Shown here piece by piece: positions 35,700 to 48,400 of a DNA stretch of 64,000 nt; within the stretch, counting starts at the first letter, position 1, and every line of letters begins with the position of its first letter. The translations under genes and the position numbers were made by a program. This DNA is from Oryza sativa Japonica Group (lineage: Eukaryota; Streptophyta; Magnoliopsida; Poales; Poaceae). The notes beneath the pieces were generated by a model that made no database searches, was not told the origin of the DNA, and saw only the letters and a program-made list of their open reading frames with translations. The DNA is taken from assembly GCF_034140825.1 (NCBI RefSeq), contig NC_089037.1, forward strand, positions 3,197,501 to 3,261,500. Reading direction: 5' to 3'.

Positions 35700-35859
35700 T
35701 TCTCTTATGGTTAGCAGCCAAGAAATCTGAATATCCCTGACTTTCTAGACTTGACGGTCCGTCGACGGAATAATGAACCTTGGCAGTTTTCATGCTATAC
35801 TTGGTGGTTTTTGACCGCCAAGAAAATTACGGATTTGATAAAGTAGCTGGAAAAAAAAA

Positions 35860-36035
35860 CAAGAACCATGGTAATTATGTGAGTGATTTTGTTGTTCTTA
35901 AGTAAGTATCGCTAGTGTTACCTTATTTTCTAACATAAAATTTGGTATCTTTAATATTGTGAGGTATGTAAATCTACACTAAAAATTTTTTAAGTACCTT
36001 TTGATATCTCTTCAATTACTATAAAATTTCTCAAA
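35860..36035. mobile_element. Decayed relative of the 35545 MITE
   Basis: The phrases 'aaatttggtatctttaatat', 'gtgaggtatgtaaatc' and 'actataaaatttctc' echo the interior and end of the element 200 bp upstream, but the termini are worn. This is a low-confidence family assignment. Confidence 0.35.
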
Positions 36036-36598
36036 CTTATGTATACAACATATATGCATATTCTTTGTCTACACTGTACCGCTGTACACACCATTTACGC
36101 AAGCTGCATGCATTACAGTTGCACAATGTGTGTACTACTGTACTGTGTAGTGCATCGCATTGCCTGTGCTGGAGTCAGAACTCGTCGCATACTTATGTAT
36201 GCACTATGCACGCATGAAACTATGCAAGAGATCGAGAGGATATACTGTACTGTAGTACACGTACCATAGTTCGATTCGATCGTTCTTCATTCTGACAGCT
36301 TCCGAGCCACGCAAAAAGATGGGCATTTCCAAAGGAAAAGGGCAGCATGTGTATAGGCTTCTCGATCGATCGTCTTCTTCGGTTGCTCTCATTTCCAATC
36401 CAAGGTCTTTTCCGCGGCTTTCGAAGCGAAAGCTAAGCCTGATCGATGATGTGTTGGTTGCTTCCAGCTTCCTTGCTCCAGATGCTCCTACTCTTGTCTA
36501 TCCATCGGTACATTTTTTTAGAAAATGCATGCTATCCATCGGTAATTTCCGACAGATTAATTGTTTGCTTGAAAGATAGTTTAGTACTTTAGTGGTTA

Positions 36599-36869
36599 GG
36601 GTGTGTTTAGTTCACGTCAAAATTGGAAGTTTGCCCTTGTTTAGTTTCAAACTTTTTCTTCAAACTTCCAACTTTTCCATCACATCAAAACTTTTCTATA
36701 CACATAAACTTCCAACTTTTTTCTTTAAACTTTCAATTTTAGTCAAACTTCCAATTTTAGCGTGGAACTAAACACATATTGAAATTGTAACGATGTGACG
36801 AAAAAGTTTAAAGTTTGTGTGTGTAGAAAAGTTTTGATGTGATGAAAAAGTTGGAAACTAAACCAGGCC
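36599..36869. mobile_element. Outer MITE, GGCTGTGTTTAG family, interrupted
   Basis: Left terminus GGGTGTGTTTAGTTC and right terminus GAAACTAAACCAGGCC are flanked by TTA on both sides (36596-36598 and 36870-36872), the PIF/Harbinger target. The element is interrupted by a second MITE of the same family. Confidence 0.7.
36634..36778. mobile_element. Inner MITE nested in the 36599 element
   Basis: It starts CCCTTGTTTAGTTTC and ends GGAACTAAACACATA. Flanking TTG (36631-36633 and 36779-36781) is a possible 3-bp duplication. It lies in the opposite orientation to the outer copy, as shown by 'ccatcacatcaaaac' inside versus 'gttttgatgtgatg' outside. Confidence 0.6.
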
Positions 36870-38139
36870 TTAATTGCAGTGTATGCATATATGTACCCTT
36901 TCTGTCTCAGACAGCAAAAGACAATTTTCTGAAAATTAATTTAGAAAAAAAATATTTTTTTTAGATGAAGGGAGTACTTGCCTAACTTCGGACTTAACTT
37001 AAAGTAGAATTTTGTGGTTATGACTTATATATGAACGACGATGCTATGGTAACAACTTTAAAGAAAAAAATGAAATTGATTGAAGTAGTATTATTCTCAC
37101 GTTCTTTTTTTTATTAATGTGGAACCAAGACTACTCCACATCTTCTTTTTTTTTTTGGCGAGGACACATCAAATTTTATATACTAATCGTTAACTCATAC
37201 ATTGTACCGGTTTATATGATTGGCGCAATATAAAAAGTTTAATACGTGCTTCATACGTTGGTTGTTTCTAATTGTAATAAGTTAGATTTAGAAAAGTCCA
37301 CATCTGCTACGACTAGCTAATTATTACTTTTAAAAATAATTTAATAGTCAAGATATATGGATATAGCTTCATTTTTTATTAATTTTGAATTTACATTTGT
37401 TAATGAAATTTGGAGAAAAAAAACCTGAAGACTCCATGATATTTACAATTGCCTATTTCATCTAACATGAATTCTTAATACGGCGTATACGATAATACAA
37501 TCTATTTAATCAAAGTCCATATGTTTATGGATAACATATGTATGATAGCTTTTAAAGTGCATAATTAGTATAAAGGTAAAGATTACCAACTTTTTTACTA
37601 CTCCATGTGCATGGTAATTTTTAGCATTATCTTCAACCACTTTGTATCATTATCTCACGTTGAAGCATTGCAGTAAAAACACCAGCCATTGCTTCAATGG
37701 CAAGTATGGTGGTGAGACATGCCTGGTCAGGCCCCTCAACCTCCTAACTTTGATGCTATCCTCCATGCATATATATCCATTCTTTTGCATGATATGATAA
37801 TAGTACTTACCTTTAGGTACCTGTTTCCTCCATGCATGCAAAAGATTGTTAAATGAAAAAGTGCAGCATTGTCCATTTGCAGGGAGGAGAGTGATCATTC
37901 ATTATCCCCCTGGCAGCAATCTACTCATATTATTTTGTTCCCATCGAGTTTCAGTGATGAATGCATATCAGAATGATGTCAAACCAGATAACAATTTCAA
38001 GAGGAAACTAATTAAGCCTAGCTCAATTACTGCACTTTAAAAGCTAACAAACATATCTCTGAAAAAGTTCAGGTAATTTTCTCTTAATCTAACTTGATAA
38101 TTGATAAAGGAGGTTGATCGATCATGCCTATGTGATGGT

Positions 38140-38345
38140 CGCATCGTTTCGCTTATTCGTGGAATAAGCAAAACGACATATTTTACAAACGAAAAGTAAT
38201 TTGTGAATAAAACTTTTATATACATGTTCTTAACGATCTAAAAGCAAAGGCTGAAAAATAAACTTCGGTGAAAAACTTTAAAATCAGTTTTAAATTTAAG
38301 GCTAAAAATTTAAATTTTAGCTGATAAGTTGTATAAGCATAAGCG
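38140..38345. mobile_element. MITE with GTTTCGCTTAT termini
   Basis: The left end 'catcgtttcgcttattcg' is answered by 'cataagcgaaaaaggtgag' at the right. The interior carries 'gatctaaaagcaaaggctg' and 'aaaataaacttcgg', diagnostic of an abundant rice family. Target duplication not resolved. Confidence 0.6.
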
Positions 38346-38740
38346 AAAAAGGTGAGATCGTGACTCTATCCAATCATTAGCAGAGACATAGATAATCATC
38401 AATAATTACTAGAAAGATTGATGAATCTTGACAGCTGCGCATGCACTTACTACTTGCTGCGTCGGTAAGATGATAAGATGGGTCTGGCCCCATGCGAAAA
38501 CGTGGCTCCTTGGCCTTGGCTGTTTCGCCATGAATGCTTTGCTTTGAGTTTGAGAGAGCTTGGGGTTCTCGAAGAAGCCATGTCGTTCGATCAGCCGTCG
38601 CGTCTTCTCACGCAATACGCTTTTCTTTCTCCCAATCACTTCAGTGTCCAAAGGGTGCAATGCAATGCGATGCCATGCCCGGTTTGCTCCATACGCACTG
38701 AGATTCTTCATCCCGATCAGTTCACTCGCGGACCCATTGT

Positions 38741-38908
38741 TTCGCTTACGACATATTTATAAATAAAACATAATTTATGAATAAAACTTTTATATATATG
38801 TTTTTAGATATCTAAAAGTAAATGCTGAGAAATAAACTCCGATAGAAAAACCTCAAAATCAGCTTCAAATTTAAGATTAAAAATTCAAATTTTAGCCGAT
38901 GAGGCCCC
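38741..38908. mobile_element. Truncated copy of the 38140 MITE
   Basis: It shares 'gaataaaacttttatata', 'atctaaaagtaaatgctga' and 'caaattttagccgatgagg' with the copy 600 bp upstream. One end is shortened. Confidence 0.55.
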
Positions 38909-39008
38909 ATCGTTGTGTACGTACGTACTCCTGTCTCCTTGTATATACAGATCAGTTAATTGATTTATTTGCAGGAAATTAAATACCTCTATTTACTAAA
39001 AAGAAGAA

Positions 39009-39188
39009 GGGCATGTTCACTTTGATGCCAAAAAAAACCTTACCAAATTTTGGCAACTTGCCAAAATTTTACCAGAATTTCTTAAATAGTTACCAAAATT
39101 TGGCAGCAAACTAAATGAAGCCACTTTTTTTTTGGCAACTTTACTAAAATTTGGTAAGGTTGAAAATGGCATCAAAGTGAACAGGCCC
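39009..39188. mobile_element. Tourist-like MITE, GGGC(A/T)TGTTCACTTT family
   Basis: Left terminus GGGCATGTTCACTTTGATGCC and right terminus GGCATCAAAGTGAACAGGCCC are inverted repeats of about 21 bases. The interior is palindrome-rich ('ccaaattttggcaactt'). A related copy lies at 61169. The target duplication is unclear here. Confidence 0.75.
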
Positions 39189-40463
39189 CGAAGAAAGAAA
39201 TTGATTGTTTGCTTGATCTCTGGGTGTAATTAATATTGTCAAACTACTAAGATTTCAGCCAAATTTGTTATCTTGTTCTCAGTATTCAGAAATAGAGAAA
39301 TTTTACGTTCCTTAAAAATTACCTGTAGTATTAAAATTTTACTTTTATGATATATATTATTCTCTGCATTTTATATTTGAGATAGTAATATCTTATGACC
39401 AACTGAATCTAGTTCTTTGCCTTTAGAGAAAATATATGTAGTTTTATGATAACAGATACGCTAAATCTGTATTTTTATTTTTATGATATATGTACTTAAA
39501 CCTATAGTTTTGCAATAGATTGGATGAATATGTAGTTTTATAAAATTGACTCATAAAAATAATGACAGATTCATTTCTTTCTCACTGATGGGAATTATTA
39601 CAGCTTTACAGCTTCCACAGACACTGAGACACCCATATGGTAGCATACCTAGCCAGCACAAATATTCACTGAAGTGCTAGCTAAGACAGATCATGGATAT
39701 GTGCCAGATTAACAAAGCACATGCATGCAGCAACCTACTTACCTTGTTGTATAGGTTTGGTAAAATTTACAGTTCTTTAGCCGCCCACAGAAAAGGAGCT
39801 AGCTAGGTGAAAGATGGCTGTCATTTCCTCCAACTCACTCCTTTTGAGGCACAGCCAAGGGTTATCTTCTTCTGTTAAGCAAGAGACACTGTCAAGTGAA
39901 AAGAAGGTCGGTTTCTTCGGCTGGAATTGAGGTTAAAGCAGCCTAGAACTTTGCATTTTCCCTGTGAAGAGACTGGGTTAGGTCGTTAGGATTCAGAGAT
40001 TTGATAGCTTTTCACCTTTGCTAATCAGTCCTCTTCTGTTCTTCTTCTTCTTCTTCTCCTGTTCTAGTGGACAATGATTTGCTTCAGGAAGCAATATCTG
40101 ATTCTCTGTATCATCACCTAGCATCTCGAGAACTATTGGTGTGCATGCATGAACCTTGCCAGGACTGATGCCACTGAATCAGACTGCATGGTAGTAGCTT
40201 TAAACTGAAACCATTTGGGTCTGAACCATTTGTGTTTTTTGCAGCAATGCAGTGTTGCACTCAATCTGGCCATCGTGCAGTGCAAAAGAAGCAGCAAATC
40301 ATTCCAAGGTAGACCTCATCAGCGCGTGCGCGTGCACTCACAAGTCGCAACAAAACACAAGAACAAAGATTTACTTCCTCCGCCATTAAAAAAAAAACAA
40401 CTTCTGACTATGATGGCTACGAAAATCTATATATGCTATATCTCCATTAGTAGCTAGAAGTTA

Positions 40464-40700
40464 CTCCCTCCGTCCCATAATATAAATGATTTTGAGTTTT
40501 TACTTGCAACGTTTGACCATTCGTCTTATTCAAATTTTTTTGAAATTATTATTTATTTTATTTGTGACTTACTTTATTATCTACAGTATTTTAAGCACAA
40601 CTTTTTGTTTTTTATATTTGCAAAAAAAAATTAAATAAGACGAGTGGTCAAACGTTGCAATTAAAAAATTAAAATCCCTTATAATGTGATACGGAGGGAG
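40464..40700. mobile_element. Stowaway MITE
   Basis: Termini CTCCCTCCGTCCCATAATAT and, on the other strand, CTCCCTCCGTATCACATTAT are flanked by TA at 40462-40463 and 40701-40702. The body is a long hairpin ('gcaacgtttgaccattcgtc' versus 'gacgagtggtcaaacgttgc'). Confidence 0.93.
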
Positions 40701-41794
40701 TAAGGACGGACGATAGAGTCCACACTGTCTCTGCAGATCCCAACAACACATTTCTTGCCTTTTTATTCTCAGCTCCAGCCATGAGAACAGTGGGAAGGAT
40801 GCAAAAGGAATAGAGTAGTAGTAGTATAACACATTTTGCCCTGTAGAGTGAATGAAGGCTGGTGAAAATGTATGTGACTGGTAGCCTTTTTGTCAGCTCA
40901 ATTGATCAGACAATGCTCATGAAAACAAAAACATGACAATGATAGCCTATACATCCTTTTTCCATCCATGGAAATGATATGGACAATGCAGGCATTCATA
41001 GCCCTTTCTTACAGCTTTAAAATACCCACACAAAGAAGTGCAATGCACTGTGCAAAACTGCAAATGGTTTCTACTTGTTCGTTACAGTCCAAAACCAGGG
41101 AATAAAAAGGAGAAAAAAGAGAAGAAAAAATAACTGCACTACAATGTACAGATGAAAATTCTGGTGGACGCTTGCCGTTGTTGTCAGTACTCAGTAGTAT
41201 CTTTGCTGTTGGTGGCCAAAGTCTGCTGTACTTATGATTGAGTGATCGTCCTATCTGCCGTTGTTCCTCTCCTTTTGCTGTGTAAGTGGTCATCTCGGTT
41301 CCTTATTCTCTTTGGAGTCAGTTTCATAATTTGAGTCACACCATCCCCACTAGTTGCAGCATCTATTTAACTTTGTTCAGGGTTCAGTGAAACATGGTCC
41401 ATACCTTGGCTGCACAAAAGAGAGGAACATGACAAAATTGCTCGTTACAACTCTCCTTCACCAAAAATGTCATGTAGATATTTTGGCATGAGATTGATCA
41501 CACAAGTACCTTTGTCACAATGAATCGATCTTGCGAACTATTCAAATGCTTGGTGAACTTCTGAAGATGTGCAATGTGCTGTTCTGGGATTTTGCTACAT
41601 TCAATGTGAACCTGTTCACTTGGTCCTCTGATCTCCATCAACAATGCAGCCTGCCATTGGAAATTATTGGATTAGTATCTATGGAACACGGACATTTCAG
41701 TTTAGAACTAAGATCACTCTCCCAATCATACCACTTCATCAATAGCTGCAGGAGTAAACATTCAGAGGATGCCAATCAAAGTTCTCAAATACTT

Positions 41795-44700
41795 TCAGTA
41801 GAAATTCAGGTCAGTGTATCCATATGGATTAATATCAGTATATCCATATGAGTAGGGCAGCAATTCCTCAATGTCCAGTTGTGAACTTGAACAACTCATC
41901 TTCTGGATTCTACTATGATTGATTGATTCTACTTCTGCACTGAAGACACTGTAGACCGGTCTATGATCTGAAAAGCGAGATTCACCTCGAACATATGACA
42001 GTTGACTAAGGCCCCTTCCATACCATAAAATACGATCACACCTGCACAAAAAATCATTAAATTTACTATTACTGTACAAAATCCAGCAAAAATTCTGGAA
42101 CCAATAGTGTCTAATCAAAATACCATGCAGGCGTTCTCTTCTTTTCCTTCTGGTTCATGTCATCCCCAGCGTACTTGTCGGAATTATTCGAGTATTTGTA
42201 TGTTGGCGGGAAGTATATTTTCCCCTCGTTCCACCCAACGAATACTCGCCCACCTCTTTGCTCAATCCTTAACTGAAAGTGTCAAGTTTTTCGATATTTC
42301 AGATCATACATTATTTCAGAATCAATTTTATAATGAAAACATTATGTCCTTTTCTTTTCAAACTCAAAACAACAGCTCCCCAGCTTTTTGCCAAGCCATC
42401 AGAAATCTAGTAACATGATAAAGTAAAAGAATGACAAGACAGAAAGCACCTGATTGCCTGTGGCACAAGAATTTTACTGCTTTCTAGGGGTTCAACGCTA
42501 CATACACACTCATTCCGATACTGTACTCAAGAAGGTTTACAAACCCTCACCTGATCTTTCTCCAGCAATGCTTTCCAATTGCGCATCTCCACGAGGGCCT
42601 TCACCGATCGGTAGGAAAGCGCGATTCTGTAATTTAGGTCCCCAAGCCAGATGATTCGTCTGAAATAAAAGGCAGAAGAAGAGGCCCCAAAATTATAACA
42701 CATGAATATGGAACAAGCTTTAAGAGCCTGTGCTAAGTGCCAAGGTTCGTTGCTTACTCATGCTCTAAGATAGTTTCTGGTGAACGCTCATACTGTCCAT
42801 AAACCATTGGAAACCTGGTCTTTCTAAGGATTTCCAATACATCTGAATTCCTCCTCATCTCATCACCATCCTTCTGTCCTGATGTCAGGTGGCTGCAGAC
42901 GAAGCAGAAGCTTGTTTGGTGCAATGACATGCTAATCGAAATCGAACCCTGGAAAACAAATCCTTTACCGTTGAATACCTAAGCTAAGAAGAGTTTCTTG
43001 GTTGCAATCAAGCCATACAAGGTAAATAGTCAAAAATCACACTTGCTATACTACATTGGGAAACTCTGAATTACCTTATTTCCAAGGTAGCCCATCAATC
43101 CTCTCCCAACACAAGAAACCTTCAGATTTCTAATGTCATCCCTTATGTCTTTCCGGGCCCAAATCATCAGAAACAATCCTACCATTTGCTTGCTTGCAAC
43201 TAGGCAATATCTGGACACCATATTAACAATAACATGAGCCACATTTTTTTTGTTTGAAGCGAAACCAAAATGGGCCTCTGAATTTCATGAAAGAGGAATA
43301 CAAAATTAATGCTTGAAAATTACCTAGTATGACCAGCCGGTCTATGGCTTTCTTCCAGAGATGACGGATTACCGTATCCATACGACATTGGTGAATAAAC
43401 TGTACTTGGCGATTCACCAGTGTTGTTCTCATCGTCCGATGAGCCACCCCACCGGCAGGTGGCCTCGTAGTCGCTAGGCCGACGGCCATAGATAGCTCGA
43501 TCGCAGACGCTGTACCGCCGTTCCAGCCTAGGCTGGGGTGCAAGAATGTCACCCTCCATCCTCAAGCTCCGGCTAAGTCCGGCCTGGAATGACCGGCGGT
43601 GGAAGAAGGACGCATTGTTCTGCCTCGATGACAATCCCTCAAAGTCATCATCCATCTCCACCACAGGATCAGGCGCCGGAGATGGCGTCCGAAAGCTACC
43701 ATTGCCACTAGTACCCGGCAAGTTGTTCAGAGTTCTTCTGACCAGTGACACCCACCTCCTTGCCGGGCCATTGTCCTCTGTCCCAAGAACGTTCCCAGCA
43801 TTCAATGGGACGATCTCTTGAAACCTGAACAAAATGACAACATCAAAATTATCACTGAAATCGAACCAACAGAGTTGTGATATCTGACACGAATTCAGAT
43901 ATGCGAGATGAAACAAGAACAAGTACCCAAGGACGTAGATGTCAGCAGGAGGTGCAGCATGGAGCCAGTCCTCGAGGCTCATGGTGTTTGGGGGTGATCG
44001 GCCACCTACATTCCATGTGGCAACAAAGATCCTACTTCAAGAACAAGAGGGATCACGCGCAGCCCAAATGTGGGAAGAATTGGGTGTCACCAACATTGCG
44101 AGTGCAGAGGCTTACTTATAGTCTAATGTTACGGTGGCCTCAGCGGCGTCGAGGTCGATCTTGCCGCGCCTCGACCGCTCATGGCTCCTCCTCGACGACC
44201 TCTCTGAGCAAACCATTTCACGGCAGTGGCGAATGCAATGAGAAATGGCACAATCAAGACGAAAAAAACACGAAACTGTTCAGTCTTTTGTAGTTTGCTA
44301 ACCTGTTTTGCTCTTCTTGACTGTGCTTGGTTCCCTCCGGGTGAAGCTGCTTCCCCTCCATTCATCATCACCTCCTGCAATCAGAACAGATTGCCTGATC
44401 AATGTGTACTAACAAACTGTAAAAAAATATATTGGAAAACCAGGAAACCATAGTGCTTTCCACAAGTGGCAAAAGAGAGTTGATAGAAACAGGGCAAAGA
44501 AAGACTGAAAGAGAGACATGGCGAGCTCACTGTTGGAGCAAACAGGGTCACAGACGCAAAAAACACACACTCGCAAACCCAAACGCATGCGCACCTCTCC
44601 TCCCAATTGCAGCTACATCATCAGCATGGAAATCATGGGCTTTGCTCCTGATGTTGAACCACTTCCTCACTAAGCTCTTGGACCATGACAGCTACAGGTT

Positions 44701-44835
44701 GTGACAAACATAAAGAAACACCACATTTAAGAATCAGAAAACACGGCATTTACAATCACAATGAAGAGGCTCAGGAAGAGACCAAGAATGAAGATGTACC
44801 TTGCTCTTCTTGGTAGTGTTGCTGCCATCTCTCAT
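41795..44835 (-). CDS. Type I inositol polyphosphate 5-phosphatase
   Basis: Eleven minus-strand exons: 44835-44800, 44691-44595, 44374-44303, 44203-44116, 44031-43927, 43824-43324, 43210-43075, 42948-42758, 42659-42551, 42272-42124 and 42041-41795. All junctions are GT-AG and phases agree; the product is 576 residues starting [12 protein letters not shown]. The N-terminal plant block ([20 protein letters not shown]) precedes the catalytic domain: [10 protein letters not shown] ~99, [15 protein letters not shown] ~133, [23 protein letters not shown] ~412-420, RTPAWCDRILW ~491-501 and SDHRPV ~519. The WLGDLNYR and PAWCDRI motifs define Mg-dependent 5-phosphatases that remove the 5-phosphate from Ins(1,4,5)P3, InsP4 or PtdInsP2. 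An insert of ~150 residues between the second and third blocks is Ser-rich and typical of plant type I enzymes. A TATA-like box lies ~600 bases upstream, implying a long leader. Confidence 0.95.
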
Positions 44836-45431
44836 TGTTTCTCAGGGGAACACTCATGCAGCCAAACAAACTGTTGGTTGCAGCGAAATGGGCAGTTTGA
44901 TGGCAGGTAGGGGCCAAGAAGAGGTAGAAGACAATGAGGCTGGCCACTGTTTGTTTCTCTATAAACAAAGATTGTGATTTGATGGAAAGAGGATGAAGAG
45001 AGACACACACAGAGAGAGAAAGAAGATGAGGAGGATTGAGAATGAGAACAAAATCTGGATTCTCTTTGGAGGAAAGAGGCTGGTAACACTAATGTTCTAG
45101 CTGGCTTCTGAAGCAAAGGGAGGAGAACAAATGTGATGCTACTACTAGCCTTCAGCTTCTTGGAGGAAGAGGCCCTGAGCTGAGCTGAGCTGAGCCAGCA
45201 GCACGAGTGAAAGACTGAGAGGGAGGTCTCTCTCCTTCAAAAACTTCAGTCTATGGAGGTGAAATGAAATACGTGTGAGGATGGGAGAGAATAAAGTGTA
45301 GAGGAATCTTAGGATGGTCAGTCTCTGCTTTTCGTTGCTCTTGCAAAACCAAGAGAAGGAGCGCAAATGGAAGAAGGGCAAACAACACAGACAGGCAGAC
45401 ACAGTACCCTTGGGAGGAAGAAGCACTGCGG

Positions 45432-45438
45432 TATTTAT
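45432..45438 (-). promoter_or_regulatory. TATA-like box of the 5-phosphatase gene
   Basis: Minus-strand sequence TGCATAAATACCGC lies upstream of a purine/pyrimidine-rich 5' leader of about 570 bases. It is the best TATA candidate in the region; use is unproved. Confidence 0.4.
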
Positions 45439-45449
45439 GCATGTGAATT

Positions 45450-48400
45450 TGTGAAGGGCTACTACTACTCAACACATGGTATTCCGTGCAATGTATAGCT
45501 CCTACTGCAAAGTACTAGATTTTTTTTAAAAAAAAAACTTGAAGTTTTAGAGGATGTGTGTATAAACAGAACTCAAAATTTCAGGATATTATCAGTTTAC
45601 TGGCATCTGAACTTGAGTCCAGCTTCATTTATATAGGAGTGTACTATATTATGTTGGCACACCTTTGCAACAGTGTACTACTACTACTACTGACCTGTTG
45701 TTGTTCCTTTGATCCTTCACTCCCATTGGCCACTCAGGCAGCAGATAAAGAAGCTGGTGGAAGAACCAAAGGAAAAAAAAAAGTCAGGAAGGAGAGGGCG
45801 TTTCACTTGTTCAGAGAGATCTCACTTTTTTACCTTCCAAGACGTTTTTCTTGCGTTTTTGGGCTGGGTGCCGATATGCTACGGCCCCTAATTTGTTTGT
45901 TTTTCTTTGTCCCTTTCATGCTCTTTTTTTCCCTGCTCTTGTTCCTTTCTTTTGACAAGCTTTGGTACTCCAAATCGGAGAGGAGGAGACCAGTGGCTCT
46001 AGGAGTGTTCGATTCCAATGTGGTGGACTGGTCGTTGCCTCTTCGGCTGCTGCTAGATTTTGTGCTCTTGTACGGCGAAGAGAATGTATGTAATCTGAGC
46101 TGGAATGCACACCTTTCTGCATGGAAAAAGACATTGCAATTGAATTAGTACTAGTACTGTTCCTAGCTATAGTTATAAAATTAAAGCAGATATGCTACTG
46201 CTAATGTATCCTTGATTACACAATTAATACTCATTATCTAATTAGTCCTACGAGAGAGAGAGGAGAGAAAGGCAATTGAAGTTGTTACCTCAATGCACAG
46301 TTCATCAGATATGACAATTGGCAAGTGCAGTTCACCAGGAGGGCTACTAGGAGTGGAGCTGAGTAGCTGACAGTTTCAGAGATGTTGGGAGGAGGGGACT
46401 CTTGTCGTGTGTGTACTTGGGCACGCCAAGCATGCCTTTCGAAGGCGATGCTGGAATCTGGATGCAAGAGATTGCACATTGGTTCCCACTTCTACCTCCT
46501 AGATTTTCCATTGGGTGTCTGCACCCTGCACCTTCAGTCCAACAAGCAATACCATCTTCTATTTCCCCCATCTAGCTACTCCTTTTATTTTCCTTGGTTG
46601 CTTTTGATGTGTTCAAGAACATAGTTCTTGGCAAAAGAGAGAAAAAAGAGAAATGCCATTAGTTTCTTTTCTGATACGGCCCTCCTTTCTTTAAAACCAG
46701 GGAGACTACCTGACTGACTGAATAAAATACACCCTCTATCTGCAAAAATCACCACACCTAATGCTGCAAACTCCCCTTTCTCTCCTACTGCAGAAATGCT
46801 AGTACCACTATAGACTAGAGTGTTACTATCTGTCATTATCTGGTGACTTTTATTTCTAGATTGTTTTTATGCTCGTGGTACGCTCATACCACCTTTCTGG
46901 GTACTAAACAAGTCAGCTGCAGCCTATACCAAAAGGACACGAACGGACCGTGAGATCTCAGTACAGACATGGAAATAATAGCTGATCTCAGCAATAAAAC
47001 AGACACAGGTTGTAATAAACAACAGGCAGGTCGATTCCTCTGATGACATTTTTGACTGGCCAGGTTCGGTTGTTGCCCCGTAGTTATGGTCTAATTCATC
47101 TGGGTTCTTTCTCCGTCCACTGCCAAAGCAGTCATCACTTGTCATAAAATGGTTTCCGTGCAGTAAAATTTCTGCAGTTAATATCGCATTGAATTTTTCT
47201 TTTAGAAGTAGATTAACGGATGAACGTACACTTTATTGGCAGTGAGCAGTAATAATTGATTGAGCCTGGCACGTGCTAAACGTACCCTAGTCCAGTTCCC
47301 ACATGCTCATTTCTGTTACTTCACGTAGGAAATATATACTACATTCATCCAAAGTATAAGGGATTTTGGCTACGCTTATATCTCGGGGCACAGGTAATAT
47401 TTTTATTTATAGCCATGATATATCCAGAATTAACGATCCAGCATTTTTTTGGAGAATTTTTCCATGTGCATATTCCACGAGTTGAAACATCAGAATCAGT
47501 TGGAAAGAAGATCACACCATGAGGACAGGTGTTAGGTTAGGGGGGAGAGGGAGAGAGAGTAATAAAACCTGTATGCCAATCACGTGAAGTCGATTTCCAA
47601 TGATCATTTGCTCAGATGGCAGGAGAGAATGTAAGCATTCTTGCCAGAACTGGCCAATCCGTCTGAACTCTGAAGCCACAGCCAATAATTAACAATTAGC
47701 ATCATAATCCTGGAACCAAGAGATCACGACCGGGGTTATCTCCGTCAAAAGTCGTGCAAAGCCCCATCCTTTCTGCTTAGTTTATCCCAAAAATTCCCAC
47801 GGATGCATGGCAGCTCAGAGAAAGTAATCCTGAATAGTAGCAGATTTGTTATCGATCCCTGTACCAAGTTCATGTTGATCATGACTAAATAACATACTAT
47901 CAATACAGATACTGCACTAGTGCCCCAATCATGGCCAAGCTACACACTTTGCCTTAAACAATTGTGCACACGCTAGATTCATATGTACAAGGTAGTAATA
48001 GTAAAATATATGTACAGTGGAGCAGTATATACCAATGCCACTGTATGATAAGCTGATCCTACTAGGCAGGCATGGCAAATTTAGCTCTTGGGACCCATCT
48101 TCATAGAAGAGGTTGCACGAGCGGGTGAGAAAGATGGTTAGCTTCAGAATGATCGCTAGTGAAAATAGTAACAGCAAGACTGGCTCAATCTTTGAGATTA
48201 GACTTGTGCCTAGGTTTAGTAGTAAATCAAAAAGTACATCCTTGGCTAGTTGTCATGCCTATTTGCTCCCTTCCCCAAGACAAGGCCAATCTTCTTGAAT
48301 TGAGAGCATACTTGACCAAGAATATGGCATGAGGAAATACTACTATCCTGAAGGCTGTTTCACTGGTTGGTGGACCCACTCAACACAATAATAATGTTTG

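Larger units (their letters stand above)
36873..40460. other. Intergenic region
   Basis: AT-rich, no supported gene. It contains a Stowaway end remnant ('gatgaagggagtactt', near 36963), the MITE copies listed separately and ordinary low-complexity sequence. A stretch at 39790-40340 has some exon-like composition but no consistent frame or splice pattern. Confidence 0.4.

Noticed and set aside
45558-46148. Plus-strand frame of 196 codons
   Set aside because: Hydrophobic, no domain, weak start context, and it lies in the divergent upstream region of the 5-phosphatase gene; no splice or homology support.
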